Assembly (NCBI GenBank): GCA_963791885.1
Contig: CAWBUL010000006.1
Location: 310,001 to 374,000 of the forward strand
Direction of reading: 5' to 3'
Source: CAVSUZ01 sp963791885
GTDB lineage: Bacteria > Pseudomonadota > Alphaproteobacteria > Acetobacterales > Acetobacteraceae
DNA length: 64,000 bases
In this document: positions 54,280 through 63,961 of the stretch, piece after piece
How positions within the stretch are numbered: position 1 is the stretch's first letter
How the letters are laid out: each line of letters opens with the position of its first letter
Translations under genes and position numbers: made by a program
The notes under the pieces: generated by a model
Told to the model about the DNA's origin: nothing
What the model saw: only the letters and a program-made list of their open reading frames with translations
Database searches by the model: none

Positions 54280-55756
54280 ATGCACAGCCTAGGAGACCCG
54301 GCACATGAACTGTTGGCCGCCCGCACTGAGAGTGTCGGGGTCTCGATAGCTTTGTTGCCGGTCGCGGTGATCGGTGGCGGGCCAATCGGTTTGGCGGCAG
54401 CCGCTCATCTATTGGCGCAGGGGCTGGAGCCGATAGTACCTGGAGGCAGGCCCCTCGGTGGGGACCGCCGTGCAGACCTGGGGCCATGTCCGGATGTTCA
54501 ACCCCTGGCGCTACAATATCGACCGCACGTGCCGAGCGCTTCTCCAGCGCCACGGCTGGACGGCACCGGACCTAGAGACGTTTCCGGTCGGCCGAGAACT
54601 GGTGGCTCGGTATCTCGAGCCGCTGGCCAGCCTGCCCGAGCTATCATCGCGACTGTGTACTGGAGCACGAGTAACCGGCGTCGCCCGGGCCGGGATTGGC
54701 AAGGTACGAAACGCCGGGAGGAAAGCCGCGCCGTTCGAGGTGCACTTCACGACGCCGGAGGGTTCCGAAGCCTGTCTCCTCGCGCAGGCTGTCATAGACG
54801 TCTCGGGAACCTGCGGTACGCATGGTTGGGCAGGCGCCAACGGACTGCCCGCCATCGGGGAACGGGGCGTGGCCGATCGGATCCGCTACGGCATGCCCGA
54901 TATCCTTGGGGCCGACCGCGGACGCTATGCAGGTCGGCGGATCATGGTGCTGGGTTCGGGTGATTCGGCGCTAGGCAGCCTTATCGACCTCGCCCGCCTC
55001 GCCGACGAAGCACCCGGCACAATAATCACCTGGGTCACCCGCAACCGGGATCTGAGCCGAGCCCTGGGAGGCGGCGCTGCCGACCAGCTTCCAGAGCGCG
55101 GTGCTCTGGGCATGCGGGTCCGCTCCCTGGTCGAGCAAGGCGCGCTGGAGTTGCTGAAATCCTTCGCCGTGGAGGAATTAGACAGGACCTCCGATGGCGC
55201 ACTCTTTGTGAGCGGGGTTGATGACAGCGGCGGGCGCTCCATCGAGGTGGACGAACTGGTCGTCGCAACCGGCCTGCGCCCCGACCTTGGGATCCTGAAT
55301 GAAGTCCGCCTGGACCTTGATCCGGCCCTCGAGTGCCCCCGCGCGCTGGCGCCGCTCATAGACCCCAACCTGCACAGCTGCGGCACGGTCCGGCCACACG
55401 GGGCTGCCGAGTTGGAGCAGCCCGAACCGGGCCTGTTCATCGCAGGCATGAAAAGCTACGGCCGGGCGCCCACCTTCCTGCTCGTGACCGGCTACGAGCA
55501 GGTGCGCTCCATCGCCGCTTTCCTTGCCGGAGACATCGAGGCTTCCCGCCGGGTCGAGCTTGACCTGCCGCAAACCGGCGTTTGCAGCAGCGCGCTGGCC
55601 CTGGAGGATTCCCCCGATTGCTGCGGCGGCCCCGCGCCGGTCGGGACCAACGCCTGCTGCGCCGACGATACGGAGGCGAAGGTGGCAGGCAAGGAAACCT
55701 GCGGGTGCTCCGGCTCGCGAAGCCAGGACCAGCCCGAAGCCGAGTTGGCCGAATGA
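54280..55756 (+). pseudogene. FAD/NAD(P)-dependent oxidoreductase with Cys-rich tail, one frameshift (arsenic locus)
   Basis: The start region has the dinucleotide fold VAVIGGGPIGLAAAAHLLAQGLEP. An extra C near 54441 breaks the frame; the other frame continues VGTAVQTWGHVRMFNPWRYN and runs intact to 55756, with the second Rossmann RRIMVLGSGDSALGSLIDLA and the GLFIAGMKSYGRAPTFLLVTGYEQV box. The last 50 residues hold several cysteines (SPDCCGG; NACCADD; ETCGCSG), a pattern suited to binding arsenite or another soft metal. Probably a flavin-dependent enzyme for organoarsenical or thiol chemistry; that is inference from the locus. The stop overlaps the MFS start (ATGA). Confidence 0.75.
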
Positions 55757-56976
55757 GCGAGATTGCCGCCCCGGGGGACGTTGCTCCTAAGGGCGCGGCG
55801 AGCAGCCGTCCGAAGGTGTTGGTGATATCTGCCATCGGGGTGGCGCAGATCCTGGCCTGGGGCAGCAGCTACTATCTTCCCGCCGTACTGGCCCGTCCCA
55901 TCGCGGCGAACACGGGATGGCCGCTCGACTGGGTCATGGGCGCCCTGTCCCTTGGCCTGCTCGTCTCGGGTCTCGTCTCCCCGCGGGTGGGACGGGTCAT
56001 CGAGCGAAGGGGCGGGCGCCCGGTGTTGGCAACGAGCGCCGTCCTGTTGGCGGTTGGTCTCCTGGGAGCGGGGTTGGCGCCTCGGCTGCCCGCCTTCCTG
56101 GCATCCTGGGTGGTCATCGGATTCGGGATGGGCATGGGCCTCTATGATCCGGCCTTCTCAACACTTGGGCGCCTCTACGGCGAGGACGCCCGCAGTGCCA
56201 TCACTCAACTTACCCTGTTCGGCGGGTTCGCCAGCACCGTCTGCTGGCCTCTGACCGCGTTCCTGAACGCCCATCTGGGTTGGCGCGGAACCTGCCTGAC
56301 CTACGCGGGAATTCTCGCCGCAGGGGTGGCGCCCCTCTATTTGCTCGCGCTGCCTCGTGAGGAGGTGCGGATCATTCAGCGAGCCTCGGCATCCGCTCGA
56401 CCGCCGGGGCGTGTCGCTCCCGAGCAGCGCGCTGCCTTCATCCTGCTCGCGGCGGGTTTCACCCTGGCCTACGGTACCATGACGGTCATCGGCGTCTATC
56501 TGCTGATTCTGCTACAATCCCGCGGGCTCGCGCTGGCGGCAGCGGTTGGCCTGGGCGTGCTGGTCGGCCCCGCGCAGGTCGGCGGCCGCGTCCTCGAGAT
56601 GAGCTTCGGACGCAAACTGCATCCGGTCTGGAGCCTGCTCGCCTCCTCATTGCTGGTCGCCTGCGGTCTGGGGTTGCTAGCATTCGTGCCGGGCATCGCG
56701 GGGGCGAGCATCGTCCTCTACGGCATGGGCAGCGGGATCCGATCCATCGCCAGGGGCACCGTGCCGTTGGCTATGTTCGGCCGTGAAGGTTATGCGATCC
56801 TGATGGGCCGCCTCGCCTTGCCCAGCCTGCTTGCCACAGCCGCGGCGCCGATGCTTGGAGCGTGGCTGCTTGGCTGCATCGGGCCCAGGGGGACGCTGAT
56901 AGCGCTGTTGGCCGCCGCGCTCCTCAACGTCGCGATCATGGTTCCGCTGCTGCCAATGGCCCTCCGGCGCGGCTGA
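55753..56976 (+). CDS. MFS transporter of the arsenic locus
   Basis: 407 aa from ATG 55753. Twelve-segment MFS layout with the motif LVSPRVGRVIERRGGRPVL between segments 2 and 3, GFGMGMGLYDPAFSTLGRLYGEDARSA, and a repeat-like second half (FILLAAGFTLAYGTMTVIGVYLL). Translationally coupled to the flavoprotein. It probably exports the product or substrate of that enzyme; MFS exporters of arsenicals occur in ars operons. Substrate not shown. Confidence 0.82.
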   Translation: MSEIAAPGDVAPKGAASSRPKVLVISAIGVAQILAWGSSYYLPAVLARPIAANTGWPLDWVMGALSLGLLVSGLVSPRVGRVIERRGGRPVLATSAVLLAVGLLGAGLAPRLPAFLASWVVIGFGMGMGLYDPAFSTLGRLYGEDARSAITQLTLFGGFASTVCWPLTAFLNAHLGWRGTCLTYAGILAAGVAPLYLLALPREEVRIIQRASASARPPGRVAPEQRAAFILLAAGFTLAYGTMTVIGVYLLILLQSRGLALAAAVGLGVLVGPAQVGGRVLEMSFGRKLHPVWSLLASSLLVACGLGLLAFVPGIAGASIVLYGMGSGIRSIARGTVPLAMFGREGYAILMGRLALPSLLATAAAPMLGAWLLGCIGPRGTLIALLAAALLNVAIMVPLLPMALRRG

Positions 56977-57074
56977 AAGCGCTGCTCCTATCGTGTGACG
57001 GACGAAGCTCGCAGTTCACCGCGTGGCAGCGACCAGCCGCCGAGACTGGTAGTCGCGTCAGCTCTCGGCGTGCG

Positions 57075-58154
57075 CTAGGCGGCCTGCCTGCCGTACCAAT
57101 CCCGCGTCCCGTTCACGACCGCCACGACGGTCAGCATAGCAGGAACCTCGACCAGCACGCCGACGACAGTTGCCAGCGCCGCGCCGCTCTGAAAGCCGTA
57201 GACCATAATGGCCACAGCGACCGCCAGTTCGAAGAAGTTGCTGGCCCCAATCAGGCAGCTTGGTCCGGCGACTTGCTGCTCCGACCCGACAATCCAATTG
57301 AGGACGTAGGCCAGCGTCGAGGTGAAGAACACCTGGATGATGATGGGGACTGCCAACAGCAGGATGACCAGGGGCTGGCGGACAATCTGCTCGCCTTGCA
57401 GGGCGAACAGGATGACCAGCGTCAGCAGCAGCGCGGCGAGAGAGGGTGAGCGAAGGACAGAGAGCGTGCGGTTGAGTGCGGCGGTACCGCCAGCGCGTAT
57501 AAGCAGGCTGCGCCAAATCTGCGCAGCCGCGAGCGGAACCACGATGTAGATGCCCACCGATGCCAGCAACGTGCTCCAAGGCACGGATATGGAGGATATA
57601 CCGAGGAGCAAACCGACGATGGGCGCGAACAAGACCAACATCAGCGTGTCGTTGAGCGCGACCTGGCTGATGGTGAAGTTGGCATCCCCATCAACGAGCA
57701 AACTCCACGTGAAGACCATTGCGGTGCACGGCGCCGCTGCGAGCAGGATCAGGCCTGCGATGTAACTGTCGATTTGGGACGCAGGCAGCCACGGCCGGAA
57801 GATGAAGCCGATGAATAGCCAGCCAAGCGCGGCCATGGAAAACGGCTTAATCAGCCAATTGATACCAGCTGTGATGGCGAATCCTTTCCAGTGCTGGGTG
57901 ACCTCGCGCAGCGACGAGAAGTTTACCCGGAGGAGCATCGGAACAATCATCGCCCAGATGAGGACCGCGACTGGCAGGTTGACCTCGGCGACCTCGAGCC
58001 TGCCGATAGCGTGAAAAACGCCCGGCAGCGCGCTCCCCAACAGGATGCCTGCTACGATGCAAGCGGCGACCCACAACGTCAGGTAGCGCTCGAAAGTGCC
58101 CAGCCTTGGACGGCGGGCCGACACGGCGCCCCGGACTTCGGTTGAGGCGCTCAC
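57075..58154 (-). CDS. acr3: ACR3-family arsenite efflux transporter
   Basis: 359 aa from ATG 58154. ERYLTLWVAACIVAGILLGSALPG, PVAVLIWAMIVPMLLRVNFSSL, and ILLAAAPCTAMVFTWSLLVDGDANFTISQVALNDTLML, which holds the conserved cysteine needed for As(III) transport, and CLIGASNFFELAVAVAIMVYGF. Ten hydrophobic segments. It expels arsenite driven by the proton-motive force. It is convergent with the MFS gene and divergent from aioB. Confidence 0.92.
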   Translation of the reverse strand: MSASTEVRGAVSARRPRLGTFERYLTLWVAACIVAGILLGSALPGVFHAIGRLEVAEVNLPVAVLIWAMIVPMLLRVNFSSLREVTQHWKGFAITAGINWLIKPFSMAALGWLFIGFIFRPWLPASQIDSYIAGLILLAAAPCTAMVFTWSLLVDGDANFTISQVALNDTLMLVLFAPIVGLLLGISSISVPWSTLLASVGIYIVVPLAAAQIWRSLLIRAGGTAALNRTLSVLRSPSLAALLLTLVILFALQGEQIVRQPLVILLLAVPIIIQVFFTSTLAYVLNWIVGSEQQVAGPSCLIGASNFFELAVAVAIMVYGFQSGAALATVVGVLVEVPAMLTVVAVVNGTRDWYGRQAA

Positions 58155-58720
58155 CCGTTCGCCCCACGCCAGGCTGTCTGGCCCAGCACGCGGATAGCGG
58201 GATCAAAAGCGTGGCCGAAGGCAGGCCGATACGTGTGCGGCAGCACATTGAGCGCTGTGGCCCATGCCATCAGCCAACTGGGCGATGTAATTGCAATCGG
58301 CATTATCTCGACTCCATCCTCAAACAGCGCAGATCCGGATTACCGAAGAGGGAGGGAAAACCTTTATGCGCGAAGCGAGGCGCTAGCGAGTCCGCTGCAA
58401 CGACGAGGGCGCAGCCAACCCTCAGGTGCCCTGATTGAGAGACCATGAATGCGGAAAGTCCCCATCACCAAGTTTTCCAACCCTGCCGAAATGTGGGCTA
58501 AGCCCAGTACTGATCAACCCGTTATTTCCATGCAGATAGAACGGTCCTGAGAGGTCCCGATATCGTGGCTTCCCCCGCTAGTCGATTGATATATGGCACA
58601 TCCCTCCCAGTTTCCTGATGTTTTCGCGTCCGTCCGGTGACATTTCGCTTGGCGACCCATCGAGGTCGCGCTACGGTCCTTCCAGAATCCCAGAAATAAC
58701 GGGATCGGGAGGAGGCAGGA
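58155..58720. other. Intergenic region between acr3 and aioB
   Basis: 566 bases without a convincing gene. It must hold the divergent promoters of acr3 and aioBA. No clear -24/-12 sigma-54 site with the standard spacing and no ArsR-type dyad was found by eye. AGGAGG-like ribosome site (GGGAGGAGG) precedes aioB. Confidence 0.5.
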
Positions 58721-59251
58721 ATGAAAGGGTGCGACAGGCTCGTTGACGTCGGACGGCGGGGCTTTTTTGCGCGAACCGCCGCAGTCGCCACAGGGGTGGC
58801 CGCAACTGCCGCGTTGCCAGCTGCGGCCAGCAAGGCCGCCCCATCTCTTGCTCTGGTGACGTATCCCACTGCGAAGTTGGCCAATGTCAAAGACCTTAAG
58901 GTCAACGATCCAGTCAACATTTCCTATCCCGACGACGGCAGCCCGGGCGTGTTGATCAAGCTGGGAACTCCAGTCGAGGGCGGAGTCGGTCCGGACCGGG
59001 ACATCGTCGCGTTCAGCACCGTTTGCCCCCATAAGGGATTCCCACTGTTCTATGTGCCGGAGGACCGCACCCTAAGTTGCCCCGGGCACTACAGCCGCTT
59101 CGATGTGGAGAAAGGCGGCCTGGAGATTTGGGGTCACGCCACGCAAAACCTGCCTCAGTTCACGCTGGTCATTGACCAAGCTGGCGACATCTACGCGGTA
59201 GCCGTCGACGAACTGATCCACGGCCGTCTTAGCAACGTCCTTCAGTCCTGA
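58721..59251 (+). CDS. aioB: Arsenite oxidase small (Rieske) subunit AioB
   Basis: 176 aa, full length. The twin-arginine signal GRRGFFARTAAVATG (R12-R13) targets the folded complex to the periplasm. Rieske 2Fe-2S ligands: CPHKG (C102, H104) and CPGHYSRFD (C120, H123). The protein passes electrons from AioA to cytochrome c or azurin. Preceded by a strong ribosome site and followed 12 bases later by aioA. Confidence 0.95.
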   Translation: MKGCDRLVDVGRRGFFARTAAVATGVAATAALPAAASKAAPSLALVTYPTAKLANVKDLKVNDPVNISYPDDGSPGVLIKLGTPVEGGVGPDRDIVAFSTVCPHKGFPLFYVPEDRTLSCPGHYSRFDVEKGGLEIWGHATQNLPQFTLVIDQAGDIYAVAVDELIHGRLSNVLQS

Positions 59252-59263
59252 AGGGAGGGTGTC

Positions 59264-61729
59264 ATGGCTTACAAACGGAACATCGATCGGCTTCCAATTC
59301 CTCCCAAGGATGCAAAGGTCCAGACCGTCGTATGTCACTACTGCATCGTCGGCTGCGGCTATCATGCTATTTCGTGGCCGGTAGACCAGCAAGGGGGACC
59401 TCGTCCGGACCAAAATCTCTTCGGAGCGGACCTGAGCCAACAGCAACCCGTAAACACGCCTGCCTGGTTCAGCCCCTCAATGTACAATGTCGCCAAGCAA
59501 AATGGACGCGACGTCCATCTTGTCGTCATGCCGGACGAAAACTGCGTCGTGAACTCTGGTCTCAACTCCATCCGCGGCAGCAGGATTGCCGAGTTGTCCC
59601 ACTCTGAGATTAACGGAACCCTGCGAGACCGGCTGCTCGAGCCGATGGTTTGGCGGTATGGCACGCTGTCCCCAGCGACCTGGGATGACGCCGTTGCTTT
59701 GGTCGCCGAAGTAACACGACGGGTCGTCGATCAGCAGGGCGAGGACGGCCTCATCGTCTCTGCTTACGATCACGGCGGCGCGGGCGGCGGATACGAGAAT
59801 ACCTGGGCGACCGGAAAGCTCTACTTCGGCAGCATGAAGATCAAAAATATTCGCATCCACAACCGCCCGGCGTACAACAGCGAAGTGCATGGCACGCGCG
59901 ATATGGGGGTACCGGAACTCAACAACTGCTACGAGGACGCCGAGCTTGCCGACACCATCATGGTGGTCGGAGCAAACTCCCTTGAAACCCAAACAAATTA
60001 CTTCCTGAACCACTGGATCCCAAACCTGCGCGGGATGAGCCTGAGTAAGAAGAAGGCTGAATTCGGTGACGAGCCCGTTGCGAAAGGGCGCATTGTCGTC
60101 GTCGACCCTCGACGGACCCCAACCATCGCTGCCTGTGAAGCCGAGGCAGGTAAGGACAACGTCCTCCATCTGGCTATCCGGTCGGGTACAGACCTCGCAT
60201 TGCTCAACGCCCTCTTCACTGAAATCGCGGCCAGGGGATGGGTGGACCATGCGTTCATCGCCGATCATACGAGCGGGTTCGACGATGCGGTCCGGGCGAA
60301 TCAGACGCCCGTCGAGCAGGCAGCCCAAATCACCGGCCTATCTCCCGACGATATTCGCAAGGCGGCGTCCTGGATCGCAGAGCCTAAACAGGGTGGTGCC
60401 CGCCGTCGTACGATGTTCGCTTACGAGAAAGGTCTAATCTGGGGTAATGACAATTATCGGACCAACCAAGCGCTCGTAAACGTGGCGCTGGCGACCGGAA
60501 ATTTAGGGCGCCCTGGCAGTGGGTGTGTACGATTGGGTGGGCATCAGGAGGGATATGTCCGCCCCGATTATCCTGGCGGGCGGCCAGCTCCTTATATCGA
60601 CCAGTTGCTGATTGGCGGCAAAGGAGGCATCCACCACATCTGGGGCTGCGATCATTACAAGACGACGCTGAATGCCACGGAGTTCAAGCGTGTCTACAAG
60701 GCGCGCACCGACATGGTGAAAGCGGCCATGGATTCTGTTCCCGCCGGTGACCGTGCAGCGCAGGTCAACGCGGTCATGGCAGCCATCGGCAAAGGTGGCC
60801 TCTTCGTCGTGGACGTGGACATCGTCCCCACTCAGATAGGCACCTGCGCTCACGTCATGCTCCCCGCCGCGACTTCCGGGGAGGCGAATCTCACCAGCAT
60901 GAACGGCGAGCGCCGTATGCGCTTGACAGAGCGCTACATGGATCCACCCGGCAGCGCTCTGCCGGACAGCCTCATTGTGGCGAAGATCGCGCAGGCGCTG
61001 GAGCGGAGCTGGCGCGAGGCTGGCAAGAACGATACCGCCGATAAGTTCAAAGGATACGATTGGAAGACCGAGGAAGACGCCTTCATGGACGGCTATCACC
61101 AAAATGCGACGGGTGGCCAGTTCGTGACCTACGACCGCTTGCGAACGATGGGCACCAACGGCTTCCAGGAGCCCGCGGTCGGCTTCCAGGATGGCAAGAT
61201 CATCGGCACGAAGCGCCTGTTCGCCGATGGCAAATTTAACAATCCGGACGGCCGGGCGAAATTTGCCCAGGCCCAGTGGCGTGGACTGGCGACGCCTGGC
61301 AAGCAGGAGGAGTCCGAAAAGTACCCGTTCCTCGTCAACAACGGCCGCGCCAACCATGTATGGCAATCGGTGTATCTCGACCAGCACGACCCCTTTGTGA
61401 TGGACCGCTTCCCGATGGCCTATCTCCAGATGAATCCGGAGGATATGACTGATCTGAAGCTCGATCCAGGTGACCTGGTCGAGGTCTCCAATTGGAATGG
61501 AAGTACGCAGGCTTTCGTATGGCCCACGCCCGACGCTCGCCGAAAAGAGACTTTCATGCTGTTCGCATATCCCACCGGCGCGGTTGGGAATGCCGTCAGC
61601 AAGGGCGTGAACGAGCTTGTCATTCCGAACTACAAGCAGACTTGGGCGCAGATCAACCGGCTGTCGGCCGCGCCGGAAGCGGTTAGCAAACTGACCTTCA
61701 AAAATCAGGAATATCGAGCGCCGACCTAA
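59264..61729 (+). CDS. aioA: Arsenite oxidase large (molybdopterin) subunit AioA
   Basis: 821 aa, full length. 3Fe-4S ligands in VVCHYCIVGCGYH (C24, C27, C31), as in characterised AioA, which has serine in place of a fourth cysteine (CVVNSGLNSIRGS region). DMSO-reductase-family landmarks follow: YENTWATGKLYFGSMKIKNIRIHNRP, MVVGANSLETQTNYFLNHW, DPRRTPTIAACEAEAGKDNVLHLAIRSGTD and a C-terminal domain with FLVNNGRANHVWQSVYLDQHD. It oxidises arsenite to arsenate at the Mo bis-MGD centre in the periplasm. It has no signal of its own and is exported with AioB. Confidence 0.96.
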   Translation: MAYKRNIDRLPIPPKDAKVQTVVCHYCIVGCGYHAISWPVDQQGGPRPDQNLFGADLSQQQPVNTPAWFSPSMYNVAKQNGRDVHLVVMPDENCVVNSGLNSIRGSRIAELSHSEINGTLRDRLLEPMVWRYGTLSPATWDDAVALVAEVTRRVVDQQGEDGLIVSAYDHGGAGGGYENTWATGKLYFGSMKIKNIRIHNRPAYNSEVHGTRDMGVPELNNCYEDAELADTIMVVGANSLETQTNYFLNHWIPNLRGMSLSKKKAEFGDEPVAKGRIVVVDPRRTPTIAACEAEAGKDNVLHLAIRSGTDLALLNALFTEIAARGWVDHAFIADHTSGFDDAVRANQTPVEQAAQITGLSPDDIRKAASWIAEPKQGGARRRTMFAYEKGLIWGNDNYRTNQALVNVALATGNLGRPGSGCVRLGGHQEGYVRPDYPGGRPAPYIDQLLIGGKGGIHHIWGCDHYKTTLNATEFKRVYKARTDMVKAAMDSVPAGDRAAQVNAVMAAIGKGGLFVVDVDIVPTQIGTCAHVMLPAATSGEANLTSMNGERRMRLTERYMDPPGSALPDSLIVAKIAQALERSWREAGKNDTADKFKGYDWKTEEDAFMDGYHQNATGGQFVTYDRLRTMGTNGFQEPAVGFQDGKIIGTKRLFADGKFNNPDGRAKFAQAQWRGLATPGKQEESEKYPFLVNNGRANHVWQSVYLDQHDPFVMDRFPMAYLQMNPEDMTDLKLDPGDLVEVSNWNGSTQAFVWPTPDARRKETFMLFAYPTGAVGNAVSKGVNELVIPNYKQTWAQINRLSAAPEAVSKLTFKNQEYRAPT

Positions 61730-61791
61730 GCGGTTCCGCCCTGCCCGGCTGCAAGGCCGGGCAGCGGAAAAGCAGGCGACGAGGGGACGTC

Positions 61792-62779
61792 ATGCTCGAC
61801 CCATACGGCCGACGGATTACTTACCTGCGGGTGTCGGTTACTGACCGCTGCGACCTCCGGTGTGTCTACTGCATGTCGGAAGACATGACGTTTCTGCCCC
61901 GGGCGGAGGTTCTCTCGCTTGAGGAGCTTGATCGACTGTGCGGTGTCTTCATCCGCCAGGGCGTCCGAAAGCTCCGCCTCACGGGAGGCGAGCCGTTGGT
62001 GAGACGAGACGTCATCTCCCTTTTTCAATCTCTTGGCGCCCGGATCGGCATGGGGCTGGACGAACTGACGCTAACCACAAATGGCACTCAGCTCGCGGCG
62101 CATGCGGAGGCATTGCGCTCGGCTGGGGTGCGCCGGGTCAATGTCAGCCTGGACACGCTGGACGGCGCGAAGTTCACGGCCATCACCCGTCGGGGGAGAA
62201 TCGAGCGGACGCTGGACGGCATCTTCGCCGCGAAAGCCGCCGGACTGGCCGTGAAGGTCAACGCCGTGGCTTTGCGCGGCATCAACGAGGATGAGTTCGA
62301 CGATCTCATCAGCTGGTGCGGTCTTCACGGTTTCGACCTCTGCCTGATCGAGACCATGCCCATGGGCGAAGTGGAAGGAGACCGGACCGAGCAATACCTC
62401 CCTCTCTCCCTTGTCCAGGCTCGGCTCAGGCGGCGCTGGACGCTCGAGGCGACGGACTATCGCACGGGCGGCCCGGCCCGCTACTACACGGTCGCCGAGA
62501 CCGGTCGACGTATCGGCTTCATCACGCCGATGACCCACAACTTCTGTGAGTTCTTGCAACCGGGTCCGGCTGACCTGCACAGGGACGCTCTACATGTGCC
62601 TGGGGCAGGAGGACGCAGCCGACCTCCGCCGCGTGCTGCGGGCAGGCGCCTCGGACGTGGAACTCGAGGAGGCCATTCGCGAAGCCATCGCCCGCAAACC
62701 CAGAGGGCACGACTTCATCATCGATCGGCGGCACGATCGGCCCGCCGTCGGCCGCCACATGAGCGTGACTGGAGGCTGA
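61792..62779 (+). pseudogene. moaA: GTP 3',8-cyclase MoaA, one frameshift
   Basis: ATG 61792. Radical-SAM cluster CDLRCVYC, then LTGGEPLVRRD and LTTNGTQLAAHAEAL. After ITPMTHNFCE an extra T near 62551 breaks the frame; the other frame gives SCNRVRLTCTGTLYMCLGQED (second 4Fe-4S site) and the conserved C-terminal GG (SVTGG). The enzyme starts molybdenum-cofactor synthesis, needed by AioA. moaA genes commonly accompany aioBA. Confidence 0.88.
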
Positions 62780-62943
62780 AGCAGGCGGCAGGGCCGTGCT
62801 GCCCGACCCGAGGCGGCGGAGCTGCGCGAACAGATGATGTCATTAAGACTTCACACCCTCCATCGCTTCTACGCATCTAGAAGAGTGGGAGATGGCGCCG
62901 GTAGGTCAACCGGACAAGACGGAAGCAATGCAGGAGGAACTGA

Positions 62944-63961
62944 ATGCGCCTTCGAACAGCGCTTTTTTTTGCGTTGTCCCTCGGCTGGGTCGCGGCTCTC
63001 CCGACTGCCGCTCAGCAGATTACAGGGGCGGGATCGACTTTCGTCTATCCGGTTCTATCGAAATGGTCCGAAGCGTACAGCAAGCTCACCGGCACGCAGA
63101 TCAACTACCAGTCGATAGGATCGGGCGGCGGGATTGCACAGATTAAAGCTGGGACCGTCGATTTCGGCGCATCTGATGCCCCGCTCTCGCCGAGCAGCTT
63201 GGACCGGCGGGGTTGGCCATTTCCCGGTGGTCACGAGGGGCAGTCTGCCCGTCGTGCATCGGGAGGGGATCAGGGTCCGGTCAGTTGAAGTTTACAGGCG
63301 AGCTCTTGGCGGACATGTATCTCGGGAAGGTCAAAAAATGGAACGACCCGGCGATAGCAGCGGTCAATCCGGGTGTCACCCTCCCTAACCGGGCAATCGT
63401 GGTGGTACACCGCTCCGACGGATCTGGGACTGACGTACAACTGGGTTGATTATCTTTCCAAGGTTAGCCCGGAGTGGAAATCCAAAGTGGGTGTCGGGAC
63501 GTCGGTTTCCTGGCATACAGGTGTTGGCGGAAAGGGCAACGAGGGTGTTGCTGAGTATGTGGGGCGGATCAAGGGAGCAATCGGGTACGTCGAGTACGCC
63601 TACGTCCTTCAGAACAAGATGGCGTATGGACTCTGTAAAGAACAGCGCCGGAAAGTTCATCAGTCCCTCTATCCAGTCCTTTCAAGCGGCCGCCGCAAGC
63701 GCAGAGTGGTCGAAAGCACTCGACTTCGACCTTGTGATGACTAACGCGCCCGGCGCAGATGCATACCCGATTACAGCGACAACTTTCATTCTGATGTACA
63801 AGCACCCCAAGGATCCGGCCAGCAGCCAAAGGGTGCTGGCGTTCTTCAAATGGGCCTTCGAAAAAGGACCGGAAATCGCGACCTCTCTTGACTACGTCCC
63901 GCTGCCCCCGCCGTTGGTGCAGCAGATCGAGGCCTACTGGCAGTCGCAGATCCATCAGTGA
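62944..63961 (+). pseudogene. pstS: Phosphate ABC transporter binding protein PstS, several frameshifts
   Basis: ATG 62944: signal LRTALFFALSLGWVAALPTAA, then GAGSTFVYPVLSKWSEAYSK and GSGGGIAQIKAGTVDFGASDAPLS. From about 63200 the frame shifts repeatedly (near 63210, 63270, 63430 and 63640), yet each piece is well conserved: VKKWNDPAIAAVNPGVTLPN, VVHRSDGSGTD, YLSKVSPEWKSKVGVGTSVS, GGKGNEGVAEYVGRIKGAIG, DLVMTNAPGADAYPITATTF, ending LVQQIEAYWQSQIHQ at 63961. A high-affinity phosphate-binding protein helps exclude arsenate. Confidence 0.85.

Noticed and set aside
58560..58720. Sigma-54 promoter for aioB (TGGC motifs near 58566 and 58594)
   Set aside because: No GC element at the required 10-base spacing behind either GG.
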